64,000 nucleotides of DNA from Lactonifactor longoviformis DSM 17459 (GCF_900129135.1 NZ_FQVI01000008.1:1-64000); one strand, 5' to 3'. Positions 47,431 to 56,541 are shown, counted from the stretch's first letter. Translations and numbers: made by a program. Notes: generated from the sequence alone by a model not told the origin.

Positions 47431-47456
47431 GAGTTATAACTCACTTTACATGAGTT
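47431..47456. promoter_or_regulatory. Candidate operators of the XRE regulator
   Basis: GAGTTATAACTC (47431-47442, perfect palindrome) overlaps AACTCACTTTACATGAGTT (about 47438-47456). A similar word, ACTCACTTTCATGAG, forms the loop of the 47270 hairpin. Repeated palindromic words between the divergent sigma-like and XRE genes suggest operators. Confidence 0.45.
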
Positions 47457-47513
47457 CTATGGTTATTTATATGAGCGGAAGCACACCCTACAATGATGTA
47501 GAGGTGATGTGCA

Positions 47514-47843
47514 GTGAACAATCCGCTGGATCTATTTGCATGGAAGGTGCGGTCAGAACGGAAGCGGCAGCATCTGACGCAGAAGCAGTTGGCTGAACGC
47601 CTCGGTATGAACCCCCGCACGATCATAGATTTGGAGACCTGCCAGAGTAATCCGAAATTTGAAACGGTGGTCCTTGTCGCCAAAGAATTGAATATCAGCG
47701 TGGACGCCGCCATCTTCCCGGAAATGGTAAATCAGACAGTCTCGAAAACAGTCGTGGACTTCTTTGCCGGGAAAAGCGAAGCAGAGATTGAAAAATTTAT
47801 CGCGCTCTGCAAACAGGCGGAAGCCTTCCAGAAAGACGAGTAA
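47514..47843 (+). CDS. XRE-family HTH transcriptional regulator
   Basis: A 109-residue cytoplasmic regulator with an N-terminal Cro/C1-type helix-turn-helix (HLTQKQLAERLGMNPRTIIDLE, about 20-41). The C-terminal half is helical and contains KSEAEIEKFIALCKQAEAF. It starts with GTG at 47514, seven bases after GAGGTG. It is divergent from the sigma-like gene, so it probably controls the switch of the element. Confidence 0.88.
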   Translation: MNNPLDLFAWKVRSERKRQHLTQKQLAERLGMNPRTIIDLETCQSNPKFETVVLVAKELNISVDAAIFPEMVNQTVSKTVVDFFAGKSEAEIEKFIALCKQAEAFQKDE

Positions 47844-47904
47844 CGCGGTCGGGTTCGATGTGCCCGGCCGCGTTACTGTTTCACCCGTTTGCTATGCGGG
47901 CAGA

Positions 47905-48276
47905 TTATTCATTTTTTGTTTTATAGGCATCGCGCAGATGCTCGAAGGACTCCTGGCTGATGACGTGCTCCATTCGGCAGGCGTCCCGCTCCGCCGTTTC
48001 CGGGTCTACGCCGGCTTCAATCAGCCGGTCGGTGAAAAAGCGGTGCTTTTCGTAGATCTGCTCCGCCACTTCCCGCCCCACATCGGTCAGATGCAGGAAA
48101 TAGTCGCTGTCCATCGTCAGGAAGCCCCCGTCCCGCAGGGTCACCACCGCATGGCACACGCTGGGCTTTGTGACCTCCAGGTGCCGGGCGACATCCACGG
48201 AGCGCACCATGCCCATCTTCTTATGGAGAACAAGGATAGCCTCCAGATAGTCCTCCCCGGACGCATGAAGTTTCAT
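47905..48276 (-). CDS. DtxR/MntR-family metalloregulator
   Basis: A 123-residue metal-dependent repressor. The winged helix (VDVARHLEVTKPSVCHAVVTLRDGGFL) is at about 27-53, and the dimer/metal domain at about 65-123. Ligand candidates are Asp9, Glu12, His78, Cys100, Glu103 and His104. Asp at position 9 is MntR-like, whereas C-x-x-E-H is DtxR/IdeR-like, so metal choice (Mn or Fe) is open. There is no C-terminal SH3 domain, as in MntR. It lies 20 bases after the ABC pair, co-directional. The start at 48276 follows AGGAGG. It may bind the RGTTAG-N6-CTAACC palindromes of the island. Confidence 0.9.
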   Translation of the reverse strand: MKLHASGEDYLEAILVLHKKMGMVRSVDVARHLEVTKPSVCHAVVTLRDGGFLTMDSDYFLHLTDVGREVAEQIYEKHRFFTDRLIEAGVDPETAERDACRMEHVISQESFEHLRDAYKTKNE

Positions 48277-48296
48277 CAGTACCTCCTTATTACGAA

Positions 48297-50045
48297 TTAA
48301 ACGCTTAACTTCCAATTTGCAGAAGCTGTCTGCAAATCGACCAGTCTACGATATAGGCCATTTTCTTTCATAAGTTCTTCGTGAGTTCCGTTTTCGGCTA
48401 CAATACCATCTGACAATACAACGATGTTATCAGCAGACTCCACCGTCCTCATTCTGTGAGCGATTATAAGAACCGTCTTGCCTTTTACCAGCCTGGATAT
48501 TGCGTTTTGAATTTCAGTTTCGTTATCTACATCAAGAGAAGCAGTAGCTTCATCCAGAAGAATAACAGGAGCGTCTTTCAAAAGAGCGCGTGCGATAGAA
48601 AGGCGCTGGCACTCACCGCCAGATAGTGTTGAACCATTTTCTCCGATTACCGTCTGATAGCCGTCCGGCAATTTTGAAATAAATTCATCACACTGCGCTG
48701 CTTTAGCTGCGGCAACCACTTCCTCGTCCGTTGCGTCCTTTTTACCGACACGAATATTTTCCATGATGGTGTTATTAAACAGCACAACATCTTGAAAAAC
48801 GATAGAAAAGTTTTTCATCAACATGGTTGAATTTAGCGGAGCAATATCGGTTCCGCCCAACAGTATTCTTCCTCCGTCCAGAGGATAAAATTTGGCTGCC
48901 AGTTTTGCGACTGTACTTTTGCCGCCGCCGGACGGGCCAACCAATGCTGTGACCTGTCCCTGTTTTGCAGTAAACGAAACATCCCTCAGTACCGGTTTGC
49001 CCTTTTCGTAAGAAAACTGGACATGATCGAATGTAATATCGTACCCGTTTGTATGGATATTCTTCTCGCCGGTTTCTTCCGGGTATTCCTCTATTTCTTT
49101 CAAGCGGTTTACCTGAAGCTGTACAGAAAACAGCTCCGCCATATTTGACATCGCCCCGGAAAGTGGATCGTAGAGGCGTGAGGCAGCAATCAAAAACAGG
49201 ATATAGGTAAACAGAGAGGTATCTCCACTTACCACAAGACTATTACCTACTACAATCACCGTTGCCAAACCGAGCCGTAAAAACATCTGGCCGGTTGTCA
49301 GCAGACTTGCCGTTGTCATTTCGGATGAAATCTGTGCTTTTTCCGCAGCATCCATCTTTGCGTCCAATTTGCGAAGATAATCTTCTTCCTGATTGCAAGC
49401 CTTTATATCCTGTACGGTTTCCAAGCACTCCTGAATGCCTTCTGCAAGCTCCAGTCTTGCGTTCATGTGCTTTTTGCTGAGTTTTTCCTGCCATTTCCGT
49501 GACAGAATAACGATTGCAAATGAAATCGGGGCTACCCAGAGAAGAGCCAGGCCCATTTGCCAGTTGAAAATCAGCAAACCGATACAAACAATCCCCGTAG
49601 AGATAACTGCTCCAAAGAATTGCGGAACCGTATGGGAAAATGCGTGCTCAAAGTTTGCACAGTCTCCCATAATAGTGCTTGTCAGGTCAGCAAGATCACG
49701 CTGGTGGAAGAAGGTCAGCGGAAGGGTGCGCAATTTTTCCGCAAGACCGATACGCCTCCTTGCGCTTTCGTCATACGTTCCGAGATATGCTGCGGTGTAC
49801 TGGCAATAATGAAAAATAAAAACAACAGCTAAAATCACAATTCCAATCACAGTGTAAACGGCGGCACTGATCTCTGGCGCACTCGCTCCCAAAACAGGCG
49901 CAAGAAGCTGATTGAGGACGATAGCCAGAAGAATAACAGGAAACATAAGGCTGATATTGGCCAGCACCGAATAAACGATCCCTTTTATCAGGTCTTTTGC
50001 ACCCTGATCGCTTAACGCATACTTCTTTTTTAACGCCTTAATCAT
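48297..50045 (-). CDS. ABC transporter, fused permease/ATPase, subunit B of pair 1
   Basis: A 582-residue half-transporter: six membrane helices (about 20-310), then an ATPase domain with Walker A GPSGGGKST, signature LSGGECQR, Walker B ILLDEATASLD and switch His. It pairs with the gene just upstream (eight-base overlap) to form a heterodimer of the YbtPQ/IrtAB type. Its start at 50045 has GGAGG nine bases before it. Membrane helices such as SVLANISLMFPVILLAIVL are clear. Relatives import metal-siderophore complexes despite having an exporter fold. The neighbours (DtxR regulator, ECF transporter) support a metallophore. Confidence 0.93.
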   Translation of the reverse strand: MIKALKKKYALSDQGAKDLIKGIVYSVLANISLMFPVILLAIVLNQLLAPVLGASAPEISAAVYTVIGIVILAVVFIFHYCQYTAAYLGTYDESARRRIGLAEKLRTLPLTFFHQRDLADLTSTIMGDCANFEHAFSHTVPQFFGAVISTGIVCIGLLIFNWQMGLALLWVAPISFAIVILSRKWQEKLSKKHMNARLELAEGIQECLETVQDIKACNQEEDYLRKLDAKMDAAEKAQISSEMTTASLLTTGQMFLRLGLATVIVVGNSLVVSGDTSLFTYILFLIAASRLYDPLSGAMSNMAELFSVQLQVNRLKEIEEYPEETGEKNIHTNGYDITFDHVQFSYEKGKPVLRDVSFTAKQGQVTALVGPSGGGKSTVAKLAAKFYPLDGGRILLGGTDIAPLNSTMLMKNFSIVFQDVVLFNNTIMENIRVGKKDATDEEVVAAAKAAQCDEFISKLPDGYQTVIGENGSTLSGGECQRLSIARALLKDAPVILLDEATASLDVDNETEIQNAISRLVKGKTVLIIAHRMRTVESADNIVVLSDGIVAENGTHEELMKENGLYRRLVDLQTASANWKLSV

Positions 50046-51846
50046 GCTGCTCATCCTCCTTTCCGACCTTCCAGGCAATCGAGGTTTGGTAATCCTTCCA
50101 CATAGAAGAATAAATACCATTTAAGGCTACCAATTCTTCATGCGTACCTCTTTCTGCAATCTGCCCCTCCTTGAACACCAGGATAAGGTCTGCGTCTTGT
50201 ATCGTAGAGAGCCGGTGGGCAATCATCAGAACCGTTTTGTTTTGGGTCAGCCGCTCAAAAGCGAGCTGTATCTGATGTTCATTTTCGGCATCTGCAAATG
50301 CTGTGGCTTCATCCAGTACAATAATAGGGGCGTCTTTTAAGATTGCCCTTGCAAGAGCAATCCTTTGATTTTCGCCTCCTGAGAGATATGTGCCTCCTGT
50401 TCCAACGAGCGTATCAAGCCCATCCGGGAGCCGGTCAATAATGTCCTTGCATTGTGCTTCATCGGCTGCTTTCAGGACTTCTTCTCTGGTCGCGTCCGGG
50501 CGGGCCGCCTTAATATTATTCAGCAAGGTGTCCTTGAACAAACGGGTATTCTGAAATACGAAAGCAACTCTTTTCATCAGTTCCTGCTTCTCGATATTGC
50601 GTACATCCACGCCGCCAATCGTAACAGAACCTGATTGAACATCATAAAATCGGGGAATGAGGCTTGCCGCTGTACTTTTACCACTGCCAGAGGCACCAAC
50701 GAGCGCCACTGTTTTTCCTGTCGGAACCTCAAAGCTGATATGGTCTAAGGCCTTCTCTTTGGCACCTGGATAGGCGAAGGAAACATCCGAAAACACAATC
50801 GAAGCGTCTGCCAGGATCAGGGGCTGTTCCGGCTCCTTCAATGGCTGTTCCTGCAAAATTTCATCCACCCGGTTGACTGCGCTTTTAGCCGCCATAAGCT
50901 GCTCGCTGGCAAACATGATACGGTTCATCATAGTTGCACAGACCGGAGTAAACAAACTGTAAAACAGAAAATCCATCACAACATTTTCATAAGCCGCCTG
51001 GCCGCTGACCCCGGACAAAATAAACATGGCGACTGGAATAAGTAAAACAAATGTGCCGTTCAGTGTTACTGTAAATCCAGTAAGAGGAATACGGCATTTT
51101 AAGGCATACCCGGAAGCAAATTTTTCGTATTCTTCTATTGCAGCGTGAAAATTTTTGAAGGAATAAATAGTCTGCTGAAATACTTTTACAACAGGAATAC
51201 CGCGAATATATTCCACAGCTTCTTTATTCATCGTTTCCAGTGCAGTCATATACTTGCCCATAAACTGCGCATTATCTCCGCCCATCATCTGTTTTAGAAA
51301 GATGACACTGATTCCCATAGGTATCAGGCAGCAAATTCCCAGCCGCCAGTCAAAAAGGAAAATCAAAATAATGACGGCGACCGGCATAACTGCGGCTCCG
51401 GTCAGATCGGGAAGCTGATGGGCCAGAAATCCTTCTGTAAGGCCTGCATTATCATCAATGATTTTTCTGAGCCGTCCGCTTGCATTTTGGCTGAAATACC
51501 CCAACGGCAGCGTCACGATATGATGGATTGCAGATTTTCTCATATTGGTGGCTGTACGAAACGCCGCCAGATGAGTACAGTTCAGGGCGATAAAATAAAT
51601 TAAAATGCTTGCTGCCGCAAACACAACCGCCATCCACGCATAATGGGTGCTTTCCGTTGCAAGAGATATATCCCCGGCGGCAAACGCCTGGATTAAATCA
51701 CGGATAACAAGCCAAATACAAACAAAAGGCAGCATAGATAAAATGGTACTAATCCCGGAGAGGACACATCCCAAAACGGTCAAAGCATGGAATTTCCCTG
51801 CATATCCGAACATTCTGGACAGCTCTCCATTTTTTTGCTTCTCCAT
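50038..51846 (-). CDS. ABC transporter, fused permease/ATPase, subunit A of pair 1
   Basis: A 602-residue half-transporter with six membrane helices (about 20-310) and an ATPase domain: Walker A GASGSGKST, signature LSGGENQR, and a Walker B region reading VLDEATAFAD in place of the commoner DEATASLD. The same replacement is found in the first member of pair 2, marking the two as orthologous positions. The start at 51846 (MEKQKNGEL) follows AAAGGAGCC. An inverted repeat precedes it. Confidence 0.93.
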   Translation of the reverse strand: MEKQKNGELSRMFGYAGKFHALTVLGCVLSGISTILSMLPFVCIWLVIRDLIQAFAAGDISLATESTHYAWMAVVFAAASILIYFIALNCTHLAAFRTATNMRKSAIHHIVTLPLGYFSQNASGRLRKIIDDNAGLTEGFLAHQLPDLTGAAVMPVAVIILIFLFDWRLGICCLIPMGISVIFLKQMMGGDNAQFMGKYMTALETMNKEAVEYIRGIPVVKVFQQTIYSFKNFHAAIEEYEKFASGYALKCRIPLTGFTVTLNGTFVLLIPVAMFILSGVSGQAAYENVVMDFLFYSLFTPVCATMMNRIMFASEQLMAAKSAVNRVDEILQEQPLKEPEQPLILADASIVFSDVSFAYPGAKEKALDHISFEVPTGKTVALVGASGSGKSTAASLIPRFYDVQSGSVTIGGVDVRNIEKQELMKRVAFVFQNTRLFKDTLLNNIKAARPDATREEVLKAADEAQCKDIIDRLPDGLDTLVGTGGTYLSGGENQRIALARAILKDAPIIVLDEATAFADAENEHQIQLAFERLTQNKTVLMIAHRLSTIQDADLILVFKEGQIAERGTHEELVALNGIYSSMWKDYQTSIAWKVGKEDEQHD

Positions 51847-51867
51847 AAGCAAGGCTCCTTTCGTAGT

Positions 51868-51901
51868 AATAGACGGGTTAGTAACTTCTAACCCGTCTAT
51901 T
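51868..51901. promoter_or_regulatory. 14-6-14 inverted repeat with GGTTAG-N6-CTAACC core
   Basis: AATAGACGGGTTAG (51868-51881) and its complement CTAACCCGTCTATT (51888-51901) flank TAACTT. The centre matches the palindromes before the ECF operon and before ABC pair 2. It is either an operator or an intercistronic hairpin; no U-run follows. Confidence 0.65.
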
Positions 51902-51968
51902 ATCATAAAATCATTTAGTTATTTCTGCCACTCCATACAGAGCATATCTATCCAATCAGACACACAAC

Positions 51969-53450
51969 TCATTGACACATCAGACAGGAATATAATCGAG
52001 GAAGATTTTCCTGTAATGAGAATGTTTCTACATGACCTTCATCAACAAAATGCAGAACCCGATTACAAGTCATAGCAGCAAATTCATAATCATGGGTAAT
52101 GATTAAAATGGTCTTTCCTTTTTGCGCCAGAGCTTTCAAATGCTCCGATATTCTCATCATATTTTTGAAATCAAGACCGCTGGTAGGCTCATCCAAAATC
52201 AAAACGGGGGTATCTATCCAATCCGATACAGCGAGAGCGAGCCGCTGTTTCTGCCCGCCGGAAAGAGTAGCAGGATGCCGTTCTTTCCATTCAAACAAGC
52301 CATATAATTTTAGCAGATCATCGCGTTGCTCCTGGGTACTGCCTTTTCCGTTTAATAGCAGTTCTTCTTCTACGCTGTCCCCAAACAACTGGCAATCTGT
52401 ATTTTGCATAACAAAGTAGGCAAAATTTTTCCTTTTGCCTTTAGATACCTTTGTCCCGTTATATATGACCTGACCCTCTTTTTCCTTTTGCATACCACAA
52501 AGAATATTCGACAAAGTAGTTTTCCCTATTCCGTTATGGCCTACAATCGCAATCAGGTCGCCAGCATACGCCCGAAAAGATATATCGTGGAAAACCGGAT
52601 GTTTGCGATAGGAAAACGCCAAATCCTTTACCTCCATCGTCATATCTTTTTCTTTTGTAGGGGGAATATCTACTTCAATATGGTGTAAATCTGCCGCCCG
52701 TATTCCTATGGCTCGTCTTTTTTCTTCTGGAATAGAGAGCAGTTCTCCCGCCGTCCATTCTTCTTTTATGCTCCCGTTTTCCATATAAAGAAAACGGTCT
52801 GCAAGGTCAGTAAGATAATAAAGCCGGTGTTCAGCAACAATGATTGTGTGGCCTTCCGCTTTTAGTCCACCCATCAAATTTTTAAGCGCCTCAACGGAAT
52901 ACATATCCAAATTGGCCGAAGGTTCATCAAACACATAAATTTCCGGGTCAACAGCATTGACGGAGGCCACCGCTATTTTCTGTTTTTCTCCGCTGGACAT
53001 CGGATAAATTTCTTTCCCCCGCAGCATATCTCCGTTAATACGTTTGATCGCACTTGAAACCCGTCCATCCAGTTCTTCATACGGAACGCCATAGTTTTCA
53101 CACCCGAACGCAATTTCATCCTCTGTAATACTGGCAAAAAACTGGCTCTTTGGATCTTGAAAGATTGAACCTACTTTTTTCCCGATTTCATACAGAGGAT
53201 ATTCCGATATGCTGCGTCCCAGCAGTGTGACTCGCCCTTTCAGCGTCCCTTCGTAAAATTGTTCAGCTAACCCGTTTATCAATCGTGTTAAAGTTGTTTT
53301 TCCGCAGCCGCTCCCGCCAGTCAGAACAAGGAACTCGCCCTTTTTTATATCGAGGCTGATATGATGGATACTTTCTGTTTCGGCTCCCGGATATTCAAAA
53401 GATACATCTTCAAACTGGATAACGGATCGCCTTGCTTTATCATTTATCAT
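51969..53450 (-). CDS. ECF transporter double-domain ATPase (EcfA1A2-like)
   Basis: A 493-residue protein with two ABC ATPase domains in tandem. The first has Walker A GGSGCGKTT (about 40) and Walker B IYVFDEPSANLD; the second has Walker A GHNGIGKTT (about 310), signature LSGGQKQR and Walker B LILDEPTSGLD. It energises the ECF transporter together with the T and S subunits encoded upstream. Its ATG overlaps the ecfT stop by one base (TAATG). The fused form replaces the usual EcfA1/EcfA2 pair and suggests a dedicated (group I) ECF transporter. Confidence 0.93.
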   Translation of the reverse strand: MINDKARRSVIQFEDVSFEYPGAETESIHHISLDIKKGEFLVLTGGSGCGKTTLTRLINGLAEQFYEGTLKGRVTLLGRSISEYPLYEIGKKVGSIFQDPKSQFFASITEDEIAFGCENYGVPYEELDGRVSSAIKRINGDMLRGKEIYPMSSGEKQKIAVASVNAVDPEIYVFDEPSANLDMYSVEALKNLMGGLKAEGHTIIVAEHRLYYLTDLADRFLYMENGSIKEEWTAGELLSIPEEKRRAIGIRAADLHHIEVDIPPTKEKDMTMEVKDLAFSYRKHPVFHDISFRAYAGDLIAIVGHNGIGKTTLSNILCGMQKEKEGQVIYNGTKVSKGKRKNFAYFVMQNTDCQLFGDSVEEELLLNGKGSTQEQRDDLLKLYGLFEWKERHPATLSGGQKQRLALAVSDWIDTPVLILDEPTSGLDFKNMMRISEHLKALAQKGKTILIITHDYEFAAMTCNRVLHFVDEGHVETFSLQENLPRLYSCLMCQ

Positions 53451-54127
53451 TATGCTACCGTCCTTTCCAGCACAAAATAGAGTGCGGTTACGCAAACAGC
53501 AACCACGCACATAATCCAATCTCTTTTTTGAAATTCTATCTTCCTGCGGCAGGTATGTTTTCCCGGATTGGAAATCCCCCTGCTTTCAGCAGAAGCTGCG
53601 AGTTCTTCAGCTATTCTGGATGAACGGAAAATAACAGGCGTAACAATATACTCCATTGCGTCCAAAGGGTGTTTCCATGACAACAGTTTTCGCAGCCGAA
53701 GTGAGGCAAACACATCGGAAAATTCACTGCGCACAGTAGGGAAGAAACGCAACATGAAGGTTACGGGCAGGGCAATTCCATCAGGAGCGTGGATTTTCTT
53801 AAAAACTGCTACAACTTCTCCCGGCGGCATACCAATCACGGGCTGCGCAGCCATAACCATCATCAAAATACGCAGCACCATGAACAGGAACATTTCCGGC
53901 ATAAGAATGGTAATGCCCTGTCCTCCTGAAAGCAGCCTCAACACGATAAAAACACCGCAGACGATTAGATATTTTATTGTCTGCCTGCCAAAGCCCTGAA
54001 TAATCAGATACACGCTCAAAACACCCAAAAGTGTGTATATCAAAATGTCGCTTGTGAGCACCGCCACAAGCGACATAGTGAGAACTATGACAAGCAATTT
54101 GGTCCGAAAATCAAATTTCATGCTCAT
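53450..54127 (-). CDS. ecfT: ECF transporter T component
   Basis: A 225-residue EcfT/CbiQ-type membrane protein: helices at about 10-40, 45-65, 85-105 and 205-222, and a cytoplasmic coupling region with two Ala-Arg-Gly-like motifs (about 140-190, seen in SLRLRKLLSW and AASAESRGI). It couples ATPase action to the S component. The gene is four bases after the S component and one base into the ATPase gene. Confidence 0.9.
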   Translation of the reverse strand: MSMKFDFRTKLLVIVLTMSLVAVLTSDILIYTLLGVLSVYLIIQGFGRQTIKYLIVCGVFIVLRLLSGGQGITILMPEMFLFMVLRILMMVMAAQPVIGMPPGEVVAVFKKIHAPDGIALPVTFMLRFFPTVRSEFSDVFASLRLRKLLSWKHPLDAMEYIVTPVIFRSSRIAEELAASAESRGISNPGKHTCRRKIEFQKRDWIMCVVAVCVTALYFVLERTVA

Positions 54128-54130
54128 AGT

Positions 54131-54736
54131 TTATTTAATCGCGCCACTCTTTCTGAAGTGCTTTACAATCAGTTTGTTGCTAATCATGCAGCCAAGGATG
54201 GCCAGAATAACAGTAACAGCCAGGCTCAAAATAACATACTTCGGATCGGTGTAATACTGGGTCTGAACCTGAACCTGCTGCTCACTGACGCCAGTGGCAA
54301 GAAATGCGTCTTTGAAAAACCAGATTTCTGACATACCGTGTGCAGCGCGAACCAATGCTGTAATTACCCACGAAATAGATACACGCTTAATGTCATGGTA
54401 AGCATCCTTTCCGCACATGGAAAGCTCTGCGATGATACCGCCGCCCAAAAACCACGGGATCATAAACGGCCCCATCATCAATCCGGCGATAATCGCCCAC
54501 ATGATATTGTAGACAAGAGCGGGGCCATGCTTGCCGACTTTCATGCACATGTAAACATAGAACGGTGCGAGGATAAGAGCCGCACCAGCGGCGTTAAAAA
54601 TCATGGAATAGAACAGAGAAGCGCCAGTCAGTGTCGAATAGACCATAAATACAACGAACATGACCGCACAGAAGATACCGATGATTGCCGCGTCTTTGAC
54701 AGTGAACTTGTTACCTGTCGATTTTTCATTTTCCAT
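54131..54736 (-). CDS. ECF transporter S component (MptD/Trep_Strep-type)
   Basis: A 201-residue membrane protein with about five helices (about 15-40, 45-65, 75-100, 115-140 and 165-190). It carries the family traits of the MptD/Trep_Strep S components: the start KFTVKDAAIIGIFCAVMFV, then PFMIPWFLGGGIIAELSMCGKDAYHD. It would bind the cargo. S components of this family are often found with ABC pairs of the YbtPQ type and with siderophore genes. It is the first gene of the ECF operon, 62 bases from the shared operator. Confidence 0.88.
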   Translation of the reverse strand: MENEKSTGNKFTVKDAAIIGIFCAVMFVVFMVYSTLTGASLFYSMIFNAAGAALILAPFYVYMCMKVGKHGPALVYNIMWAIIAGLMMGPFMIPWFLGGGIIAELSMCGKDAYHDIKRVSISWVITALVRAAHGMSEIWFFKDAFLATGVSEQQVQVQTQYYTDPKYVILSLAVTVILAILGCMISNKLIVKHFRKSGAIK

Positions 54737-54764
54737 TTGGAAATCCTCCTTTGTCTTGCAGAAA

Positions 54765-54801
54765 GTTAGCAGTACCTAACCCACTATTCAAAAAATAGGC
54801 C
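54765..54801 (-). promoter_or_regulatory. Promoter-embedded operator of the ECF operon
   Basis: GTTAGCAGTACCTAACC (54765-54781) is a palindrome of the form RGTTAG-N6-CTAACC. On the minus strand TTGAAT (about 54784-54789) and TAACTT (about 54763-54768), spaced 17, would be the -35 and -10, so the palindrome fills the spacer. The flanking TATTCAAAAAATAGG is shared with the 61408 site. Confidence 0.65.
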
Positions 54802-54853
54802 AGCTTCAAGCGGGCTTTCTGCTTTTATCTGACAAAGGATATTTTAATACAGC

Positions 54854-55909
54854 TCAGATTTCTTCGCCACTCCATACGGACCCGCTTCTATCCAAACGGA
54901 CACTCTTTCTGAGCTCCGTTGGAGAGCTGCCATACGCTTCTTTGAAAGCAGAAGTGAATTTATTCGGATTTTCATATCCGATTTTGCCTGCAATCTCCGT
55001 TACTGACAACTCTGTTTCCAGCAACAATTTTTTGGCGACTTGAAGCCGATAGGTACGAAGATAAGAATAGACAGAGGTTCCATAGACACCTCGAAAGCAC
55101 TTTTTCAATGCTGTTGTAGAAATCTCGAATTTCTGGGAAAGCTGTTCAATCGTATGATGTGCTGTCAAGTCCTCCGTAATATAGGATGCTACTGCTTTAA
55201 TCAATGAGACCTGATTTTGATTGAAATAATCCGTCTGTAAAACCTCTTCTGCCGTATTGAGATCGCTTAAAAACAGAAGCAGCTCCAGTATTTTGACTTT
55301 CATGTATCCTGGTTTTCTTTTTTCCCGGACATGATAGAGTTCCGAAAAAATATGTTCAATAGACGGATTGGCCCGCATGATGCAGCAACGGTTTCCTTCG
55401 CAAATATATTTTTGTATGTAATGCAAATCAATATTCAACAGTTCCATGATTTGCCGTACTTCCGGCAACAATTCATCCAGATTGATGATGATGGAAATAC
55501 CGTGATAGTGGTTCAGCGGAAAACACGAATTTGACTTTTTCTTCATCATGGAGCTGATCGACAAATCGCCTTCCGCCATATAGCAGCAGCTATTTTCACC
55601 AAAGCTGCACTCGAAACGTCCAATCAGGCAGTGGTTAATCTCTATCATATTTTTCGCAGTGGCCTGGTTTTGGTTACAATAGCCTATGTGCATATCGTTG
55701 TAGTAAAGTTCAATACCCGGAAAAACCTGATAAACAGTGATCAGTCCATATCCTGTTTCATTCGACAGCCGGAAAATTTTGCAATCCTGCCGCAGTTCAT
55801 CTTCTTCAGGAGAGCCGTATAGCTTTGTTCCTTCAAATTCATCTGGCAATTCAGACCGTGATAATATTTCAATCGCACCAGAGAGTGCTTGTTTTTCATA
55901 GGTCAGCAC
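54854..55909 (-). CDS. AraC-family regulator
   Basis: A 351-residue regulator with an unassigned N-terminal sensor region (about 1-240) and a C-terminal double helix-turn-helix (HTIEQLSQKFEISTTALKKCFRGVYG, and then LSVTEIAGKIGYENPNKFTSAFKEAYGSSP). The type resembles the siderophore-responsive AraC regulators (YbtA/PchR) found with metallophore uptake genes. It lies about 117 bases upstream of the ECF operon, co-directional, and is the probable local activator. Confidence 0.9.
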   Translation of the reverse strand: MLTYEKQALSGAIEILSRSELPDEFEGTKLYGSPEEDELRQDCKIFRLSNETGYGLITVYQVFPGIELYYNDMHIGYCNQNQATAKNMIEINHCLIGRFECSFGENSCCYMAEGDLSISSMMKKKSNSCFPLNHYHGISIIINLDELLPEVRQIMELLNIDLHYIQKYICEGNRCCIMRANPSIEHIFSELYHVREKRKPGYMKVKILELLLFLSDLNTAEEVLQTDYFNQNQVSLIKAVASYITEDLTAHHTIEQLSQKFEISTTALKKCFRGVYGTSVYSYLRTYRLQVAKKLLLETELSVTEIAGKIGYENPNKFTSAFKEAYGSSPTELRKSVRLDRSGSVWSGEEI

Positions 55910-56211
55910 TATCCATTCCTCCCTTCAGTTCGCCATAACTAACTGCTATTAAGTATATGTGATAATTTCTTCTGTGTCAAATTTTGATAAAGGCCCATGA
56001 CGTTAAAGATTTTTAGATGGAAATAGCCAAAATCTCTGTTTCAAATTGTAGTATTAGTAGAGGGAGAATACGAGGGTAGGGTTACGATAGCAAGCACAGC
56101 CAGCGAGTACCCACTGGCGGATTTTCGGTTTAGGGGGACCCCTGCCCCTAAACACAAAAATTGCTTGCTGGGATAGTCCCAGACCCTTATAAGAAACGGA
56201 GGCGAAATGGC
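55910..56211 (+). other. Candidate origin of transfer (oriT)
   Basis: The gap upstream of mobC holds a cluster of inverted repeats: GTTTAGGGG (56128-56136) with CCCCTAAAC (56145-56153); CCAGCG...CACTGG near 56099-56117; and CTGGGA-TAG-TCCCAG near 56168-56182. Direct words GCAAGC/GCTTGC flank them. Repeats just upstream of a mobC/relaxase pair are the expected place for oriT. The left 130 bases (55910-56040) are AT-rich and show no clear signal. The nic site cannot be fixed by eye. Confidence 0.55.
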
Positions 56212-56541
56212 ATGGCAAATCGAAAACGAAATATCCAGATGAAGTTCTGGGTGACAGAGGAGGAAAAGCGGCTCATCGACGAGAAGATGAGCCAGCTCCC
56301 CACAAAGCGATATGGCGCCTACCTGCGGAAGATGGCGATTGACGGGTATATCATCCAGGTGGACACCACCGACATCAGGGAGATGACCAAGGCCCTGGGC
56401 TCCATCGGCCGGAACATCAACCAGATTGCCAAGAGGGTGAACGCCGGCGGTCCCGCTTATCAGGCCGATATGGAGGAGATACGGGAGAGATTGGAGCAGA
56501 TATGGCAGTTACAAAGACGCATCCTATTAAGTCAACGCTGA
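56212..56541 (+). CDS. mobC: Relaxosome accessory protein MobC
   Basis: A 109-residue ribbon-helix-helix type mobilization protein (QMKFWVTEEEKRLIDEKMSQL, then YGAYLRKMAIDGYI and LGSIGRNINQIAKRVNAGG). MobC binds oriT and helps the relaxase. The start at 56212 (MANRKRN) has GGAGG nine bases before it; an open frame upstream is not needed. Its end overlaps the relaxase gene by 40 bases. Confidence 0.92.
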   Translation: MANRKRNIQMKFWVTEEEKRLIDEKMSQLPTKRYGAYLRKMAIDGYIIQVDTTDIREMTKALGSIGRNINQIAKRVNAGGPAYQADMEEIRERLEQIWQLQRRILLSQR

